Source: Dryobates pubescens
Lineage: Eukaryota > Chordata > Aves > Piciformes > Picidae
Direction of reading: 5' to 3'
DNA: 64,000 nt
Assembly: GCF_014839835.1 (NCBI RefSeq)
Contig: NC_071617.1
Location: 40,825,652 to 40,889,651 of the forward strand
In this document: piece by piece, positions 17,124 through 30,600 of the stretch
How the letters are laid out: each line of letters begins with the position of its first letter
How positions within the stretch are numbered: the stretch's first letter is position 1
Program-made: the position numbers and the translations under genes
Notes under the pieces: generated by a model
Databases searched by the model: none
The model's input: the letters and a program-made list of their open reading frames with translations, nothing else
Told to the model about the DNA's origin: nothing

Positions 17124-20100
17124 ATGGCGGCCAAGCAGAGCACAGACGAGATGCGGGACCGCGTGGTGTTGGGCGAGTTCGGAGTCCGCAACGTGAGTGA
17201 GGCACGGCGGAACGGGGCGGCGGGACGCGCCCGTCTCCGAGCTGCCCTCACGGCCCGTCCTCTGCCTCCTCGCAGGTCCACACCACCGATTTCCCAGGCA
17301 ACTACCCCGGCTACGAGGACGCCTGGAACCAGCGGCGCTTCGAGGAGGTAGGTGAGGGCCGCCGGCGGCTTCTGGGGCGGGGGGGGGGGCGGACCGGGAC
17401 CGGTCCGGTGCTTAGCGTGACCCACGGCGCGTGGCCTCCGTAGGCTTTCCGCGTGGACATAATCCGCGAGGAGGAGGGCGCGCTGGAGTTCGACATGGTG
17501 GGCATCGACGCCGCCATCGCCAACGCATTCCGCCGCATCCTGCTCGCCGAGGTAGGTCTGCGGACGGCTGAGTCGGGGACAGGGACCGAGACTCGTCGGA
17601 GCGGTACGGAGAGCCGCGGGAAAGAGCTGGGGGTGACGGCCTAGAAGCGGGGAGGGGCGTGGCGGCGGGGAGAGAGAGGAGGGTCCTGCCTTATGTCAGT
17701 CCTTAGAGACGGCTTCTGGATCCGGCAGAGAAGCGTAAATTCGTTCTGCACGTGTACCTCAAGAAAGATAGGGCCTTAACAGCATGAACCATAGTGCTTG
17801 TTAAGTAGTGTCAGTGAATCAACTCTCCCTTCACCTTTTGAGATAATTTCTTTAAAAGCCAGCCAACCAAACCCCAGAAAGGTGAAGGGAGTGTATTGAG
17901 TGTAAGGGTGTATGGTGTAGCTTGGCTTGGCAGAAATACCACTGAAGGTAGTCTGCAGGGAAATTATTTATGGGAGAGAAGGAACACTAGCTGGATAGGC
18001 TGTTGGCATGTAGTTCAGCTGTCATCTCTTGCTGACTTGATTTCTCATCTCCCCAAGGTGCCAACGATGGCTGTAGAGAAAGTCTTTGTGTACAATAACA
18101 CATCCATTGTGCAGGATGAAATTCTGGCTCATCGCTTGGGCCTCATCCCTATTCGAGCTGACCCTCGGCTCTTCGAATATAGAAACCAAGGTGAGAGTCT
18201 TGGATCAAATAGAAATACTGAATGTTTCCCTTAAAAGAGAAAATCAGGGTCACATAACTGAGTAGAAGTGTGATTCCGTAGAGGCTGACGCTGTTCTCCC
18301 CTTCCCAGGAGATGAAGAAGGCACAGAAATTGATACTCTGCAGTTCCAGCTGAAAATAAAATGCAGCCGAAACCCTCAGGCAGCCAAGGAATCATCTGAT
18401 CCTAATGAACTGTATTTCAATCACAAAGGTGAGATCTGTCCTAAAAACAGGTGCTATTTTTTCCCTTTTTTGGTCTTGAGAGACTGGATTTGGTCTGTTC
18501 TCTGATCCCCGTGAGCAGAGAGAGCTGCTTCCCTCATTTTGCTAAAACTACTTTTTAATATCTCCTGTCCTATATTGGTCAGCAACTTGTTGTGAGGTGG
18601 CAGCTGGCTGATGTCTGTGGCTTCTCTTTGCAGTGTACAGCAAGCATATGACGTGGGTGCCCTTAGGGAACCAGACAGACCTCTTTCCAGATGCTGACTT
18701 CCGACCTGTTCATGAGGACATCCTCATTGCACTGCTGCGACCTGGCCAGGAAATAGATGTGCTTATGCACTGTGTCAAGGGTATAGGTGAGCTGTGGGTA
18801 TAGGTGACTTGGGGCAATGGGAGAGGAGTGCGAGTGCTTGGATCAGGGCACACTGTGTGAAGGGGAGGGCTGGACTACTGGCTTTCTCCCTGGAACTTTA
18901 GGCCCCAACATCCTTGCACTCTTGTTCTCTGAGGCCTGCCCTCATCCTTGACTTTAACTCTTCATGCAGGTAAAGATCATGCCAAGTTTTCTCCTGTGGC
19001 CACAGCTAGTTATCGACTGCTTCCTGACATTACTCTCCTGCAGCCTGTTGAGGATGAGGCAGCTGAGAAGTTGCAGAAGTGCTTTTCCCCTGGAGTCATT
19101 GAGATCCAGCATATCAAGGGTACTTTTATTCTGTTCCAAGTGCCTTACACTTAGCAGAGACTGGTTAGAATAGAACAGAATTAACCAGGTTGGAAGAGAC
19201 CTTTGAGTCCAACCTATCATCCAACACTATGGAATCAACTAAACCATGGCACCAAGCGCCCCATCCAGTCTCTTCCTAAACACCTCCAGTGATGGTGACT
19301 CCACCACTTCCCATTCCAATGACCCATTCCAATGGCCAATCACTTTCTGTGAAGAACTTCTTCACAAGATCCAGCCTAAACCTCCCTTGGTGCAGCTTGA
19401 GACTCTGTTCTTTTGTTCTGGTTGCCTGGTTAGACCCAAACCTTTCAGACACAGAACTGTATTATAGTATTTACTTGAGAATCAGCAGTGTTTGTGCTAT
19501 GCTGAGCCTGGTTTTTGTGGATGAGTGGCTGTCACATGCAGATGCATTGGTTGATGAGGTTTGGATCTCCCTGACTGCTGAGGCACTGGGGTGCCTGTCT
19601 GCAGAGATACTCAGCTTCTGACTGCAGCTTCTGGTGCTGTTCAGTTGTCTGTAAGACTGCGTAGCGAGCTTGCTGTGACTTGTGTTTTGATCAGGGGTAC
19701 ATACAAGCTTTGTGTTCAAGAAGACCGGTTCTGTCATGCCAGCGTTTCATGCTGGCTTTCATATGCTGCTTTGTCTTGGTGGCTTCAGTGCCCTGGGGCG
19801 GTGGGGAGTGAAGGGTGTGGTCACCTGCACGAAGCACCCATCTGCTGCAGGGGCCCACTTCATTCAGTGTTCTCTCCTTTAGGAAAAAAGGTGGCAAGAG
19901 TAGCCAACGCACGCTTGGACACATTCAGCAGAGAAGTTTTCCGTCACGAGGGTCTAAAAAACCTTGTGCGCCTGGCAAGAGTACGAAACCATTACATCTG
20001 TAAGTACCCCCCAGAGTGTAGAACCCCGAGGTGGTTTGTGCAAAGAGCCAGAGACTGGCCAGCAGGTATAGCTGGGTCTCTGCCCCTCCCCACTCCCCAT

Positions 20101-20434
20101 CATCAGTGTTCATGTTCCAGTGAATAACAGCCAAGGTTGTGGTTTGGTGTTGATTTGGGATTCAATGCGTTTGTGCTTCCTGCTGGAAAATGTAACACTC
20201 TGGCTGTGGAGATCTGGCTTGGGAGCAGTGTGATGTAAGACAAGGGATAGAAATTCTGGAGCCAGGTGCAGGCTGAAGCTGCCTAGTGGCTGTGCTGACT
20301 TGTGTCTCTGTGCAGTTTCAGTGGAGTCGACTGGTATTTTGCCTCCAGATGTGCTGGTGAGCGAAGCCATCAAGATCCTGATGGGAAAGTGTCAGCGCTT
20401 CCTGAACGAGTTGGACTCTGTGCCTATGGAGTAA
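17124..20434 (+). CDS. POLR1C: POLR1C, RNA polymerase I and III subunit RPAC1/AC40 (nine coding exons, complete)
   Basis: Alpha-like assembly subunit shared by RNA polymerases I and III; it pairs with POLR1D (AC19) in the nucleus. Exons: 17124-17192, 17276-17347, 17444-17551, 18058-18190, 18309-18428, 18634-18786, 18970-19119, 19883-19999, 20316-20434. The frame closes at exactly 346 residues plus TAA, the human length. Recognisable blocks: [10 protein letters not shown], the dimerisation core [20 protein letters not shown] (about residues 57-76), [80 protein letters not shown] and a C terminus ending [15 protein letters not shown]. The start follows GCC and matches MAA... of mammals. Introns 1 and 2 are short and very GC-rich; intron 7 contains a CR1. 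An AATAAA lies at 20605. Confidence 0.97.
17377..17392 (+). repeat. G-run in POLR1C intron 2
   Basis: A stretch of GGGG, C and about eleven G residues inside a 96-base intron (17348-17443). It could adopt a G-quadruplex; only the base run is seen. Confidence 0.6.
19164..19432 (-). mobile_element. CR1 LINE fragment, minus orientation (POLR1C intron 7)
   Basis: TAGAATAGAACAGAATTAACC tail, then AGGTTGGAAGAGACC and the standard CR1 3' UTR, cut off near CTGGTTGCCTGGTTAG. It begins about 45 bases after the POLR1C exon 7 donor and lies antisense to POLR1C. Confidence 0.9.
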
Positions 20435-20604
20435 CTGGGCTATGGCTGTAGCTGGGAAATGTGACCCTGCACTATTCTGGACTTCCTACACCTGCCTGCA
20501 GGGTCAATGCCTCTTCCATAGGCAAGAGGTTTGAGTTGGGCTTGTCCTAGGACCATCTCTTTGAATTTTTGTTGGTAACGAGCCTCAGTGAGGAGATGCA
20601 CCAA

Positions 20605-20610
20605 AATAAA
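20605..20610 (+). terminator. POLR1C: POLR1C poly(A) signal (AATAAA)
   Basis: Canonical AATAAA 170 bases after the stop, followed by a T-rich then TGT-containing stretch. It gives a short 3' UTR of about 190 bases. Confidence 0.85.
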
Positions 20611-20904
20611 GGCTTTTTTTTACAGCTTGTCCTGAAGGGTCATGTTACTACACAGCTGTCTCATTCTGTGCTGTTCACAATTGTTGAGACCATAATAACA
20701 CAGAGAAGAAAGTGGCAGCAGCTCAAAAGCTGAGTAATGGCATTTATTGTGGATTGTATGCAGTAAGAGGACTGGTATGGCAGCATGGTAATGCACTTTG
20801 CAGCCCAGCAGTGAGATCTAAGAAGTCCGCACCAGTGCAGGACTGTTTGGAAAGCGTCTCAGACCGGCTCTGGAGTAGATAAAAGGCTATACTGGCAGAA
20901 GGCT

Positions 20905-21412
20905 GAGACACCTCTCCTGTGCAGAAAGGCTGAGTCAGGGTTGTTCAGCATGGAGGAGGCTTCAAGGAGACCATGTGGTGGTCTTTCAGTATATGAAAGT
21001 GGTATGGCAAAATACTTTGCTAGGGCCTGTAGTGGCTGGACAAGAGGCAGCGGTTTTCAACTGGAAGACTTCTCGTCAGTGATGGCTGGCTGTCAGAAAC
21101 AAGGGTGCTCAAGTGCACTGGCCATTTCTTGCTGCACACTGCTGTGTGTCCCTTTCAGCTTTCATCTTGCTGCTCCTGTTCCTGTGGCATGCTTATTTGA
21201 ACCCTCATGTATCAGTAGAGCATGCAAAATGTCCTGATGCTGTTACTCATTGGCACTTTTTGGGAAGAAGGTGAACAGAAAAGTTCTAAACTGGCCATAA
21301 GCCTATTTTTTTACAAGAATGGTGATGAGATGCTGCAAGTTGTTCAGAGAAGTTGTGGATGGCCCATCCCTGAAAGTGAAAGATGTCCCAGCCCAAGTGA
21401 TTCTGTGATACA
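20905..21412 (+). mobile_element. Probable ancient, heavily diverged CR1
   Basis: GGGTTGTTCAGCATGGAGGAGGC..., a GACAAGAGGCAGCGG block and, further on, AGAGAAGTTGTGGATGGCCC followed by TGATTCTGTGATAC follow the order of a CR1 3' region, with an extra unmatched stretch of about 220 bases between. Diverged far more than the other copies. The call is by eye and moderate. Confidence 0.45.
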
Positions 21413-23981
21413 GTACCAGGCTTCTCTGTGCAAAGGTGGAGTTTAAGAACATGCTCTCTAAGGCCTGACTGTCCCTTGTTAAATAGCTCGAGGTAAGTCA
21501 TGGCTTCCTAGGTGTTAGATTTGATTACTGTCTTCTCCCTTTCAGTGACCAAATATACGCTGGGCTGACAGTGAAGCAGAACTGGATGATGGAAGGCAGG
21601 TGCCAGTCAAAGGCCTGTGTCCACCCAGGGAAACCTAGGAGAACTTAAAAGTTAGTCTTAGTGGTGAGCACTACTGGTAGTCATACCAGGTAGGTTCTGG
21701 CTTGTGAAAATCTCTCTTGAGAAGCTGAGATGGAGCTGGAACTTCAGAGGATGGCTGGGAGTGGTGGTAGGGCCCAGTTACTTAAGTCAGTTCTCACTAC
21801 AGTGCTAGAATTTGGCAAATCATACTTTTTTTCTCTTCCTGTTTCACTGTAATATAGTTCCCTGTATTATTAGCATATTCACCCTAAGCCCTTTAAGGAT
21901 TTTTTAGGCATCCTGACTCTAGTCCTACCCTGTCCCGTGTCAGTACCTCATGTTGTAGATCTATGCCCTGGTTGGTTTTTTCCCAAGACAGCTGGTAATT
22001 GGTTGCTATGGAAACTGGCTGCATCCTGGTCAGGGCTGTTCTGGGAACTGTTAAGTGTTTCACAGCTGTGCTTGCTCTCACACTTCATCTTCTTTCAGTA
22101 GGTGGCTTGCAGGGACCTTGGCTGCTAAACCCATCCTACAGGGCCTCATTCGTCCACTTATCCTTAGAAGGGACTGTTGGGAACTCAAGAGCTAGGCCCA
22201 AGACCTGTAGTCTGTACCTCCTGGTTTAGAGCTTCTAACACCTCTCCTCAGGGTATTTTGCTTGCCTAAAATTCAAGACAGCTGTGCAGTACCTACCTAG
22301 CATTTATGAGGACAATGTGGTGCAGTCCCAGTGCCAACGTAAGGATAAAAATATTCTAATCCATCTTGATTGTGCCTAGTTCTTAACTGATGCCATTTAG
22401 GTGTTAATCCCATTTGAAAAATCGTGATTTCTCGCTGTATCCTTTCAGTTTAAACAAACTAAAGCAACCCAGGCTGAGCTGCATTACAGCTGGGGCCTTG
22501 GAGAAACATTTGTAACACAAATTTACACTGATGTTTCTCAGGACCACCTCTGAGGGATTTGTTGCAAGCTGGAACTTTCATGCAACCTTCATTAGGGGAA
22601 GGGACAGACCAAAGGCAGCAGCTAAATCACCTTCCTGCCTTACTGAAAAGCTTGTCTGAGAGAGTTGGGCTGAACTACAGCAGGCTACTTAAGTAGCACA
22701 CGCACCTTTCTGTGCTGTTGCTGTGCCCATATCCGAAACTGCTTAAGGGACCTACTCTGGAATAGAGATATGTCAAAGGGTTTTGCTTTGGGAATGTGTA
22801 CCCTTCAAGCTGTAAACTGGGAGCTAGTGGCTCTTGGGGAATTAATATTAACCAGATGCAAGTGACATAATTTTTCCTTTGCTTTCTACTTTAATTATGT
22901 AGCCTGGAATGGTTCTCATCCCCTCCCTCATACTAGCAAAGGTGCTCCCTTCTTGGTAGCTGGAGTAAGGAGTGCTGCTCAGAAGGCCATTCTAAGTAGA
23001 GCCAAGGCTTCATACCCTACTGAAACATCAAATTGCAAAAATGAAACATGACACTACATGTATGAAACTGGAATAGCTTTACTGACATTCAGAGGTGTAA
23101 CACAACCAGTTCAGAGACAGCTTCGGATTTAAACATTCCTACAAAAAAGGTTCTAAAACCCATTTAAAAAAACCCCCTTGAGTCTAGCATGAAGTCACAG
23201 GATGTTAAAAATATCACAACACAATAAATACACCCAGCCTTTGCTAAAGCCAGGAGCCATGTCAGCTCAGAGGTTAGAAAAGAGTGAGGCCAGGAAGAAA
23301 GTGGAGGGTGCTGGTGGAACAGCAGGGGCAGGAGGGTGAGTAGATTTCTAAAGCCTGCTCTTCTTTTCTGCTGTATCACCCCTCCCAACCCCAGCTTTTC
23401 TGTCCAGTCTGTCCCAAGTGGAGACACCACCTTCTCCTCCATCTGATAGAGTTGATTACTTGTTCTGTCTCCTGCATGGCAAAAGTGCCAGCTAGCTCTG
23501 GACAGACCTCCCAGCTCCTGTGCTAACGCTAGGATAGATCAAATGAACCATTTGTCATGTAAGAAGAGCCAGCTTTGCAGACTGGAGTGGCTTGATAAGA
23601 GTCCCACCTGATCTGAAAACCAGTTTCTGACCCAGTCCCCCCTGTAAACTGCAGTACAAACCCCACCCCTCCTGTCCCACCATGCAATTCTCAGAGAAGT
23701 ACCAGACTGGATAAAGACACAGGCTACTGTCACCTCCACAGCAACAGGGTGAGGAGATCGCTTTTGGTTTGCAGGTGCCTCAGATATTGGTCCAGATTTT
23801 GTGTACCCTGCACTGGCCATGTTCTAGTCTACAGGGATGGTAAAAAGAAAAAATTATAATCATTAAAAAAAAAAAATAAATCTGTCCTGCTCCCCCTGAG
23901 GATGTCCAAGAAAGGCTGGCACAAAGTAGAAGCCTTCCATCTGGCTCTGGGTAGAACAAGCTGTATGATCATAAGATCACA

Positions 23982-24004
23982 CATATATATATATATATAT
24001 ATAT
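23982..24004. repeat. (AT)n microsatellite
   Basis: Run of about eleven AT units, preceded by ACAC and followed by GTATAA. Confidence 0.9.
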
Positions 24005-24531
24005 GTATAATAGTGTCTGCCTCTTTCTAGAGAGCAGCTGCACCTTAGAAAGGCTGATCTCAAGGGAGATCCTAGAGCACTGCCAGGCTTCCTGGCACAC
24101 AGCCATCAGCCCAAGGCTCAGCATTCTGGAGGGAAACAGATTCATCAGAATACCAGTCTGCTAGGGACAAGTGCTGCCAGGTTCGGCCCAAGTGGCTTAT
24201 GTATCCCCTACAAAACCTGACTACTAGCACCCAGGGGAAGATTAGGGCAGCCACTTTTCATGTGGTATACTACTCTGCCTTTTACATTAACCTTAAACCC
24301 CAAAGGATGAAGAGGTGGAACAAGAGTGACCCAATGCTACAGGATGACCAGGCTTTACCAAATGGAGTCTATGGGCTCAACTCCCACCTTGCAGAGAAGC
24401 AGAGGTCTAAAGATACTCATCCAGTCGAGGGGAGGGGAAGGAATCAGGGGAAGCTTAGTAGATCGGTTCAAATGCCACTATAGGCCCCATCCCAGCATAG
24501 GGAGGAGAACAGGACAAGACCTGTAAGGGGC

Positions 24532-24537
24532 TTTATT
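24532..24537 (-). terminator. XPO5: XPO5 poly(A) signal (AATAAA)
   Basis: AATAAA on the minus strand about 105 bases beyond the XPO5 stop (TGA at 24644-24642), followed by a TGT/CT-rich stretch. Longer 3' UTR forms using distal sites cannot be excluded. Confidence 0.75.
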
Positions 24538-24641
24538 CAGACGAATGCTCGTGGAGGTGATGACAAGGAGAATCTAATGTGCTTACTATGAGAAGAGACA
24601 AAATATAAGGAAGGGGAGGAGATGACTGCAGCGTCCCAGGT

Positions 24642-27600
24642 TCAGGGCTCAAAGAGTGCAGTGAGGCCCTCTCCATCCTCATTTTGTAGCACGTCGGTCT
24701 CCAGCGATGGCTTCACCTTTTTGAAGAGAGATGGCAGGTTCCGGATATGAACCTCCTTGCGGAACTGCTCTGCGAGAGGCTTCTGCGGAGGAGAGACAGG
24801 CGGCGCTTGTTAGGACCTTCATGCTCCCACTCAGCTTGGGTGCGGCCTGCTTGCAGACACCGTGCTCGCCTTCTGGGGAACTTCAGCCCCGCTCCTTCTA
24901 GGTCCCCAGCTTCTCATTCAATGCCACCAAGCTCCAATGCTACCATACCCGCAAAAACCTAGCATCCATCTAGCAGATTGCTTCAAACGTTTTAACCCTG
25001 TTCCCCTTGTGCAAAGTGAGAAGTTGCCGCTGGGGGCGCTGCTCAGTCTGGGCTGCGATCCCCAACAAGGAGAATGTGTTACAAGAGTCTCCTGGCTGGC
25101 AGCTGTGGGGTTGGGGAAAGGCAGGCAGGCTGGCCACCCTGTCACTTCTGGAGGGTACAGGCATGAAATCAAAACAGGTCAATTTTCTGCCAGGCTGTCA
25201 CTTACCCCAATGCAGCCTGCGATGAGGCGCTTGAAATGATCCTTCCGGCGCTTATCTGCCACCTTCTGCAGCGCTGGATTGAGAAGCTTTGAATCAAACT
25301 GCTCCAAAGAGTCCCTTGGGATATCTGGGATCTGCTCCATCACGGTCTTCAGCTCAGTGTAGCGAGGGCGCTGCAGGGGGGAGTTTGGTTAACACCATTC
25401 TGACAGAGGACCATTCTGCACAGCTCAGGGAGCCACTGGTTCTCCTGCCCCTACCCAAGCAAGCATGGGATTAGTTTTTTGACGCTCCCCTGCCAACCTA
25501 AAGAGTTAAAGAGTGGAATTTCTCACCAAGGCCTCGTAGATCTGGAAAGCCAGGTGGACAAGGGCTGCCATGCAGCCATCATGCTGCCCATGTATCTGTA
25601 AGCCCTTCAGCACACTTGTGAAAAACCAGGACACAGCGTCAGGCAGGAGGTTTCCTGGAAGCACCTGGGAAAGAGGCACTGTCAGCATGAAAGCAGGATA
25701 CTGATAAATGAGTATCTGTAACATCTTGGTCTTCCGTAGGGAGAAGGTGCCCAGGGGTGAAGCAGCCATGCTTCTCGCTACATTCTGAGCTTTCCTTCAC
25801 AGCCCTGCCAGAACTAAACCCTTCTTCCTCCCAGAGGTACCTGTTTGAGCAGTGGCCAGCAAAGCTGTGTTGTGGTTCTTTGGCAGGACAGGGTGTCCTT
25901 CCAGGAGAGGGATGCATAGGCAGTGATCAGCAGCGCAGTACACACATCCTGAAAAGGAGTCAGAGAAGGAAACTAATTGGAGGAACTATTTGCCACCTGC
26001 AGGGTTCAAACCTGAAGGAAGCCAAGAAGCAATCCAAGGATTCTGCAGGAGCTTCTCAGGGTTATCTTCTAAGAATCCTGTGTGCTGCTGCTCCAGCTGA
26101 GGGTGCTCCAAAGCACTATCACAGCCACAATGAACTAATGTCTACCAAACCTGCTCCCTTCACCTCCCCTGGAAAGGCCCTGCAGGACCCACAAATTCCC
26201 ATCAGCTGCTACCCTCACATCACTGCAAAAGCTTTTGCAAGAGCTTCTGTGGCATTCACAGGAGAAGAGAGGAGGAATGCAAAGGTATCAGGATGAAGCT
26301 GCTCTGCACAGTGGGTGTTTTAACACTTTGGCTTGGGCACCATCTCTCACAGATTTCACAGAAGAAAAAAGAGCTGCAGGGTGAAGATCTCCCTCTTGAA
26401 AGCTGGATGAAGACAGGGCCAGGGAGCACTCTGGGGACTGAGTGCCCAGGGCATTGTCTGCAAAAAAACCTTTAACTCTGTAGCTGCATGTTATACTGGA
26501 TCCCAACCCCCATGTGCTTTGTGGCTTCTGCAACCATTAACAAGGCTCTTAAAAACTATGCAAGTTCCTAAGAGAAGATTCTCCACTACTGGGGAATGCT
26601 CCAGCAGCCTAGGTACCTAGCACCATCTAGCTGCACCACAGACAAGCGTGACAAATAGTACAGAGAAAGGATGGGGGCAATTGGAGCATGCACTCTTACC
26701 TCTTGGTTCATCAGACACTTGCCAAGCTCAGTGAGCTCTGCGCTGGCAGGCGGAGTCACCTCTGTGGCCATTGCCTCATCATCTGTAGAGCAGAGCAAAG
26801 GCAACACTGAACATAGCCTCCTGAAGACTGAAGGAGATGCAGCAAGAACTAAGCTAGGAGCAAGAACTAAGCCAGCACACAGACTCAGTATGCTGGCACA
26901 TCTTGCCAGAACATCTTTCTCCAAGCAGAAAGCATGCACCCTTTGTGGGGCAGGAAGGGCACCCAGCTAGCTACCACCAGCTCTCAAGAAGACCATGTAC
27001 ATCCCCCTCTTCTCAACCCTCTTCTTGGTACCTTAAAAATTAGGTGCTCCAACTTTCGAAGCCTACAGCACATTTGCTCCTAGGGTAGACCATTTTTTTT
27101 CCCCTGTGACCTTCAGACACACTGGGCAGGACAGAGTTGCAGGCTTCTTACCAAACCTATGCCTGTCACATGGAACTGCCAGAAACAGGCCAGGTTCTCC
27201 CTCGATAATATGAAGAAATGGGAAAAGTCCTGGTATATACAAAGGGCAGGAAAGGCAAAAGTAGGCATTTACTCACCATCTCCATCTACAGCAGCAGTAG
27301 TGTTATGCTCAACACCTTTCTTAGAAACACAGCAGACAGCTGCAAAAACAGTTGCAGGTCAGTGGAGCAGAAAAAGGGAAAATGCTACTTCAGAACATGC
27401 AGAGATGCCCTACAGACTCTGATAGGCTCACAGCTGCTTCAAGCTCCCTCAAGCTCTTGCTCAGTATCTGAAGAATCTGAAAGCCCAATGTAAAAGCCAA
27501 ATACTGCACTACCTGGAAGGCTGAAACACTCCACCCACAGCATCTTTCCATGGTGGAACCTGCTGAACAGTGCCTGCTTCAAACCACTGAGAATCAGGAA

Positions 27601-30600
27601 TATTTGAAAGCCTATAACCTGAGAACACCACCATCTTAAGGCAACAAGGCCAATCAAGAAAGGAGACTGAAGGTTAAGGACCTGTTAACTCTACACTGAG
27701 CCAATTTCCCAGCTTCTCTGCTTAAAGCCATGCTGACAAAACCATTATGCTGGAGAAGAGGAACAGACTGAAGGGAGATTGCTCTAAGGGCAGGACTTTT
27801 CACTTTTGTTTGGCTAGAGACGTAGCAATTGCCAGAAATAAAACTGCTCTACACTTAGGCTGTCCACAAACAGATGTCCTGTACTGGGCTCCAGGGCACA
27901 GAAAGGGAGGACCCAGATTCTGAATGAGGACTGACTCCTGCAGAGACAGTGCCAAAACCACGGAGCCCTAAATGCAAATGACATGAAACTCTCTTCTGAA
28001 GGTTTTGAGTTGATTTCTTCACAGGTTTTAGCAAAGACTGTAGCAAGGTTAACTCGCACTTGGCTTCTAAGGATTATGTTAAGTACTACTGGGCATTACA
28101 GTTAAGTTTTACTGCATGCTGGAAATTCCTGATGCCCTTCCCAAGACAAATGTCCCAAGTATCCATGCGGATTTAGCTTGATTTCACTTACTGATGAGAT
28201 CCATCACTTCTCGGGTCAGCAGTCTAACCAGCTGTTCCTCAAGCATCTCCTGAGACTCTGGGTTGTCATCTGCAGCATCATCCTCACTGGGAAGAACAGG
28301 TTTTAGCATGAGGGTAGCCAGTGTCTTAAAGCATCCCCTCTGCCCAAGCACAGGGTATGAGTCACCATGAGGGTAAACACAGCGTTTTCAGCCTTGTGCT
28401 GGCAGGGCTCTTCCCTGGGCAAAGGGCCATGTGAAAGACCCAAGCTGTTACCCACTCCCCATTTCCCACTCCTGTCAAGGGGTGGAAGCTTACCAGAGCA
28501 TGTTTCGCTGGTTGATCACCTGCCATTTCTGAGACAACCTCTGTTCAAGACAAAAGGGAAAATTCAATACCTTCCTAAGGAGCCACGACAGACACGATAC
28601 AAAGAAGCCCAAGTGGTAGCTGCTGACAGAAGCACAAGAGCTTTTAAACATAGCTCTCATGCTAAGCCCCATTTTGAATGGGACAAGAACTGCTACCAAC
28701 TGTGCTCCAGATTCTGTGGCTGTGCTGGCTGCAGGAATCTGAGCAAGCTGTCAGGAAAATGAGAGGATGCAGGCAAAAACCCAAACAACCCAGAAAAATT
28801 CTCAGGTCTGAAGGTTGAGGATCCAATATCCACAGGCTTGAATTCACAGCAAGGAGTGCTGTGCAACAGCCAGAGTTCAGCACACCTTCAAAGCTCCCCC
28901 TAGATAGCCTCAAAAGCATTAGGCATTGAGGCTCTGCTAGCTTTGGAGAGAGAGATGTTCTCGTACATTGCTGCCAGCTGCTACAAGAAATGCACTGAAC
29001 AAGCTTTCCTTACCACGTGCAGATAGGTAAAGAGTGGTCCCAGCATAGGGCAGACAAGGGTTTCATAGTATTCTGAAGGGCAGGAGAGTACCAAGGGCTT
29101 CACAAACACACCTGCACAGACCAGTTAAGGAAGAGATCCAACACACATGGCCAGCTGCTAGGAAAACTGCAGTGCACTGCCCAAACCAGCCCATTCCACT
29201 GGGAGGCCAAGCAACAGACTCCTCAAAGCCCATCTTCTCTCAGCCTTGAATTAACAAGGAGCATCTGTATACAGCAAGAACATGAGCTATTCGCAGCCCC
29301 CTTCCCTGACAGTTCAGCTGAGAAAGCTGAGGGTGCTTAGCAGCCATTTGCTAGCTTTAAGACTGAATATCTGGCCCTGGGAAGTGGTTTGAGAACACCA
29401 GGTAGGCTCCCACATGAGCACAAAGTCTATTCAGGCACCCTGGTATCAAACTCCTACATTATGTAAGCTCCTTACCCTTCAAAAGGCAATGTCCACCTCT
29501 CATGGTGCCTTCAGGATGACACAAATCCTTTGCATTTATTTTCTTTGCCCCCCCACATGCTGCTGTTTCTGCTTATGCCCTCCTGGGTTCACCCCTCAAT
29601 GTACACCGTTTGTTTACCTCCTCAAGCACCCCTCTTTGGCTTGGCCATACTGCAAATGATGTGGGTTTTCAATTCACATGCTCACTGCCCTTTTAGCTGG
29701 CCTGAGGGAAAAGGATACGGAGCATGGGGCGCAGTCTGTAATCGGGAATGTTGTTGAGGTTGATGAAAGCTGAGCTGAGGAGCTGGGTGGCAAGACCCTC
29801 AACAGTATAGAAATCCTGCTGCATGGAGGGGCCTGCATTTCCCAGGATGTGGAAACTTCAACAACAAGAAAAGTTAGTTGCAAGTCTGCTAGGTAACAGG
29901 TACTGTGCCTGTTGCCTGGCAAAGGTTACAAGTACTACTATCTGGAGGTTACATAGTTCTCATGTTCTTAAGCAAATACTGTAGAGAAGTTTTAGCACAG
30001 TATTTCTTTTTTACTGGGACACCTGTAGAGAGACAATGAGTTAAGCATTTAAGCACTAAAATGCACTTTCAAATGCTGATGTATCCTAGCATGATTAAAT
30101 GTGGCAAAAAGACAAACTGGGACAGGTTATCAGCTAAGCTCTCCACTCTGACCACCTAGCTGCTGAAAAGCTGAAGGCAGATCCACATTTTGAGGTACTT
30201 TTTCCAATGACATTGTTCCATGTGCAGGTTACAACCAGCAAGTATATTTCACCCCTGCATGATGTTACAGGATACAGCTCACATAAGTCTAACTCTCCAA
30301 GTCAACATGAAGCAATAACCTGCTGCTCCAGCTGTGCAGCGTTGGATTGTGTGGGGCATATCTGGTGTCCTTACCAGTTGTCGTACAGAGTACAAAAGAA
30401 GCCCTGCATCCTTTCCAGGACTGTTTTGTAAACAGGAGAGTCATAAAGCTCCAGCAGAGGCTGAGGGAGACCTGTGGGAAAGAATAAGAATACATAGAAT
30501 ACATAGAATAAACCAGGTTGGAAGAGACCTTCAAGATCATCGCGTCCAACCCATCAACCAATCAAACACCACCCAAACAACTAACCCACGGCACCAAGCA

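Larger units (their letters stand above)
20611..24531. other. Spacer between the convergent POLR1C and XPO5 3' ends
   Basis: About 3.9 kb. Apart from the probable old CR1 near 21 kb and the AT repeat near 24 kb, I see no exon, RNA gene or conserved frame. The longest open frames are under 100 codons and look like noise. Confidence 0.6.
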
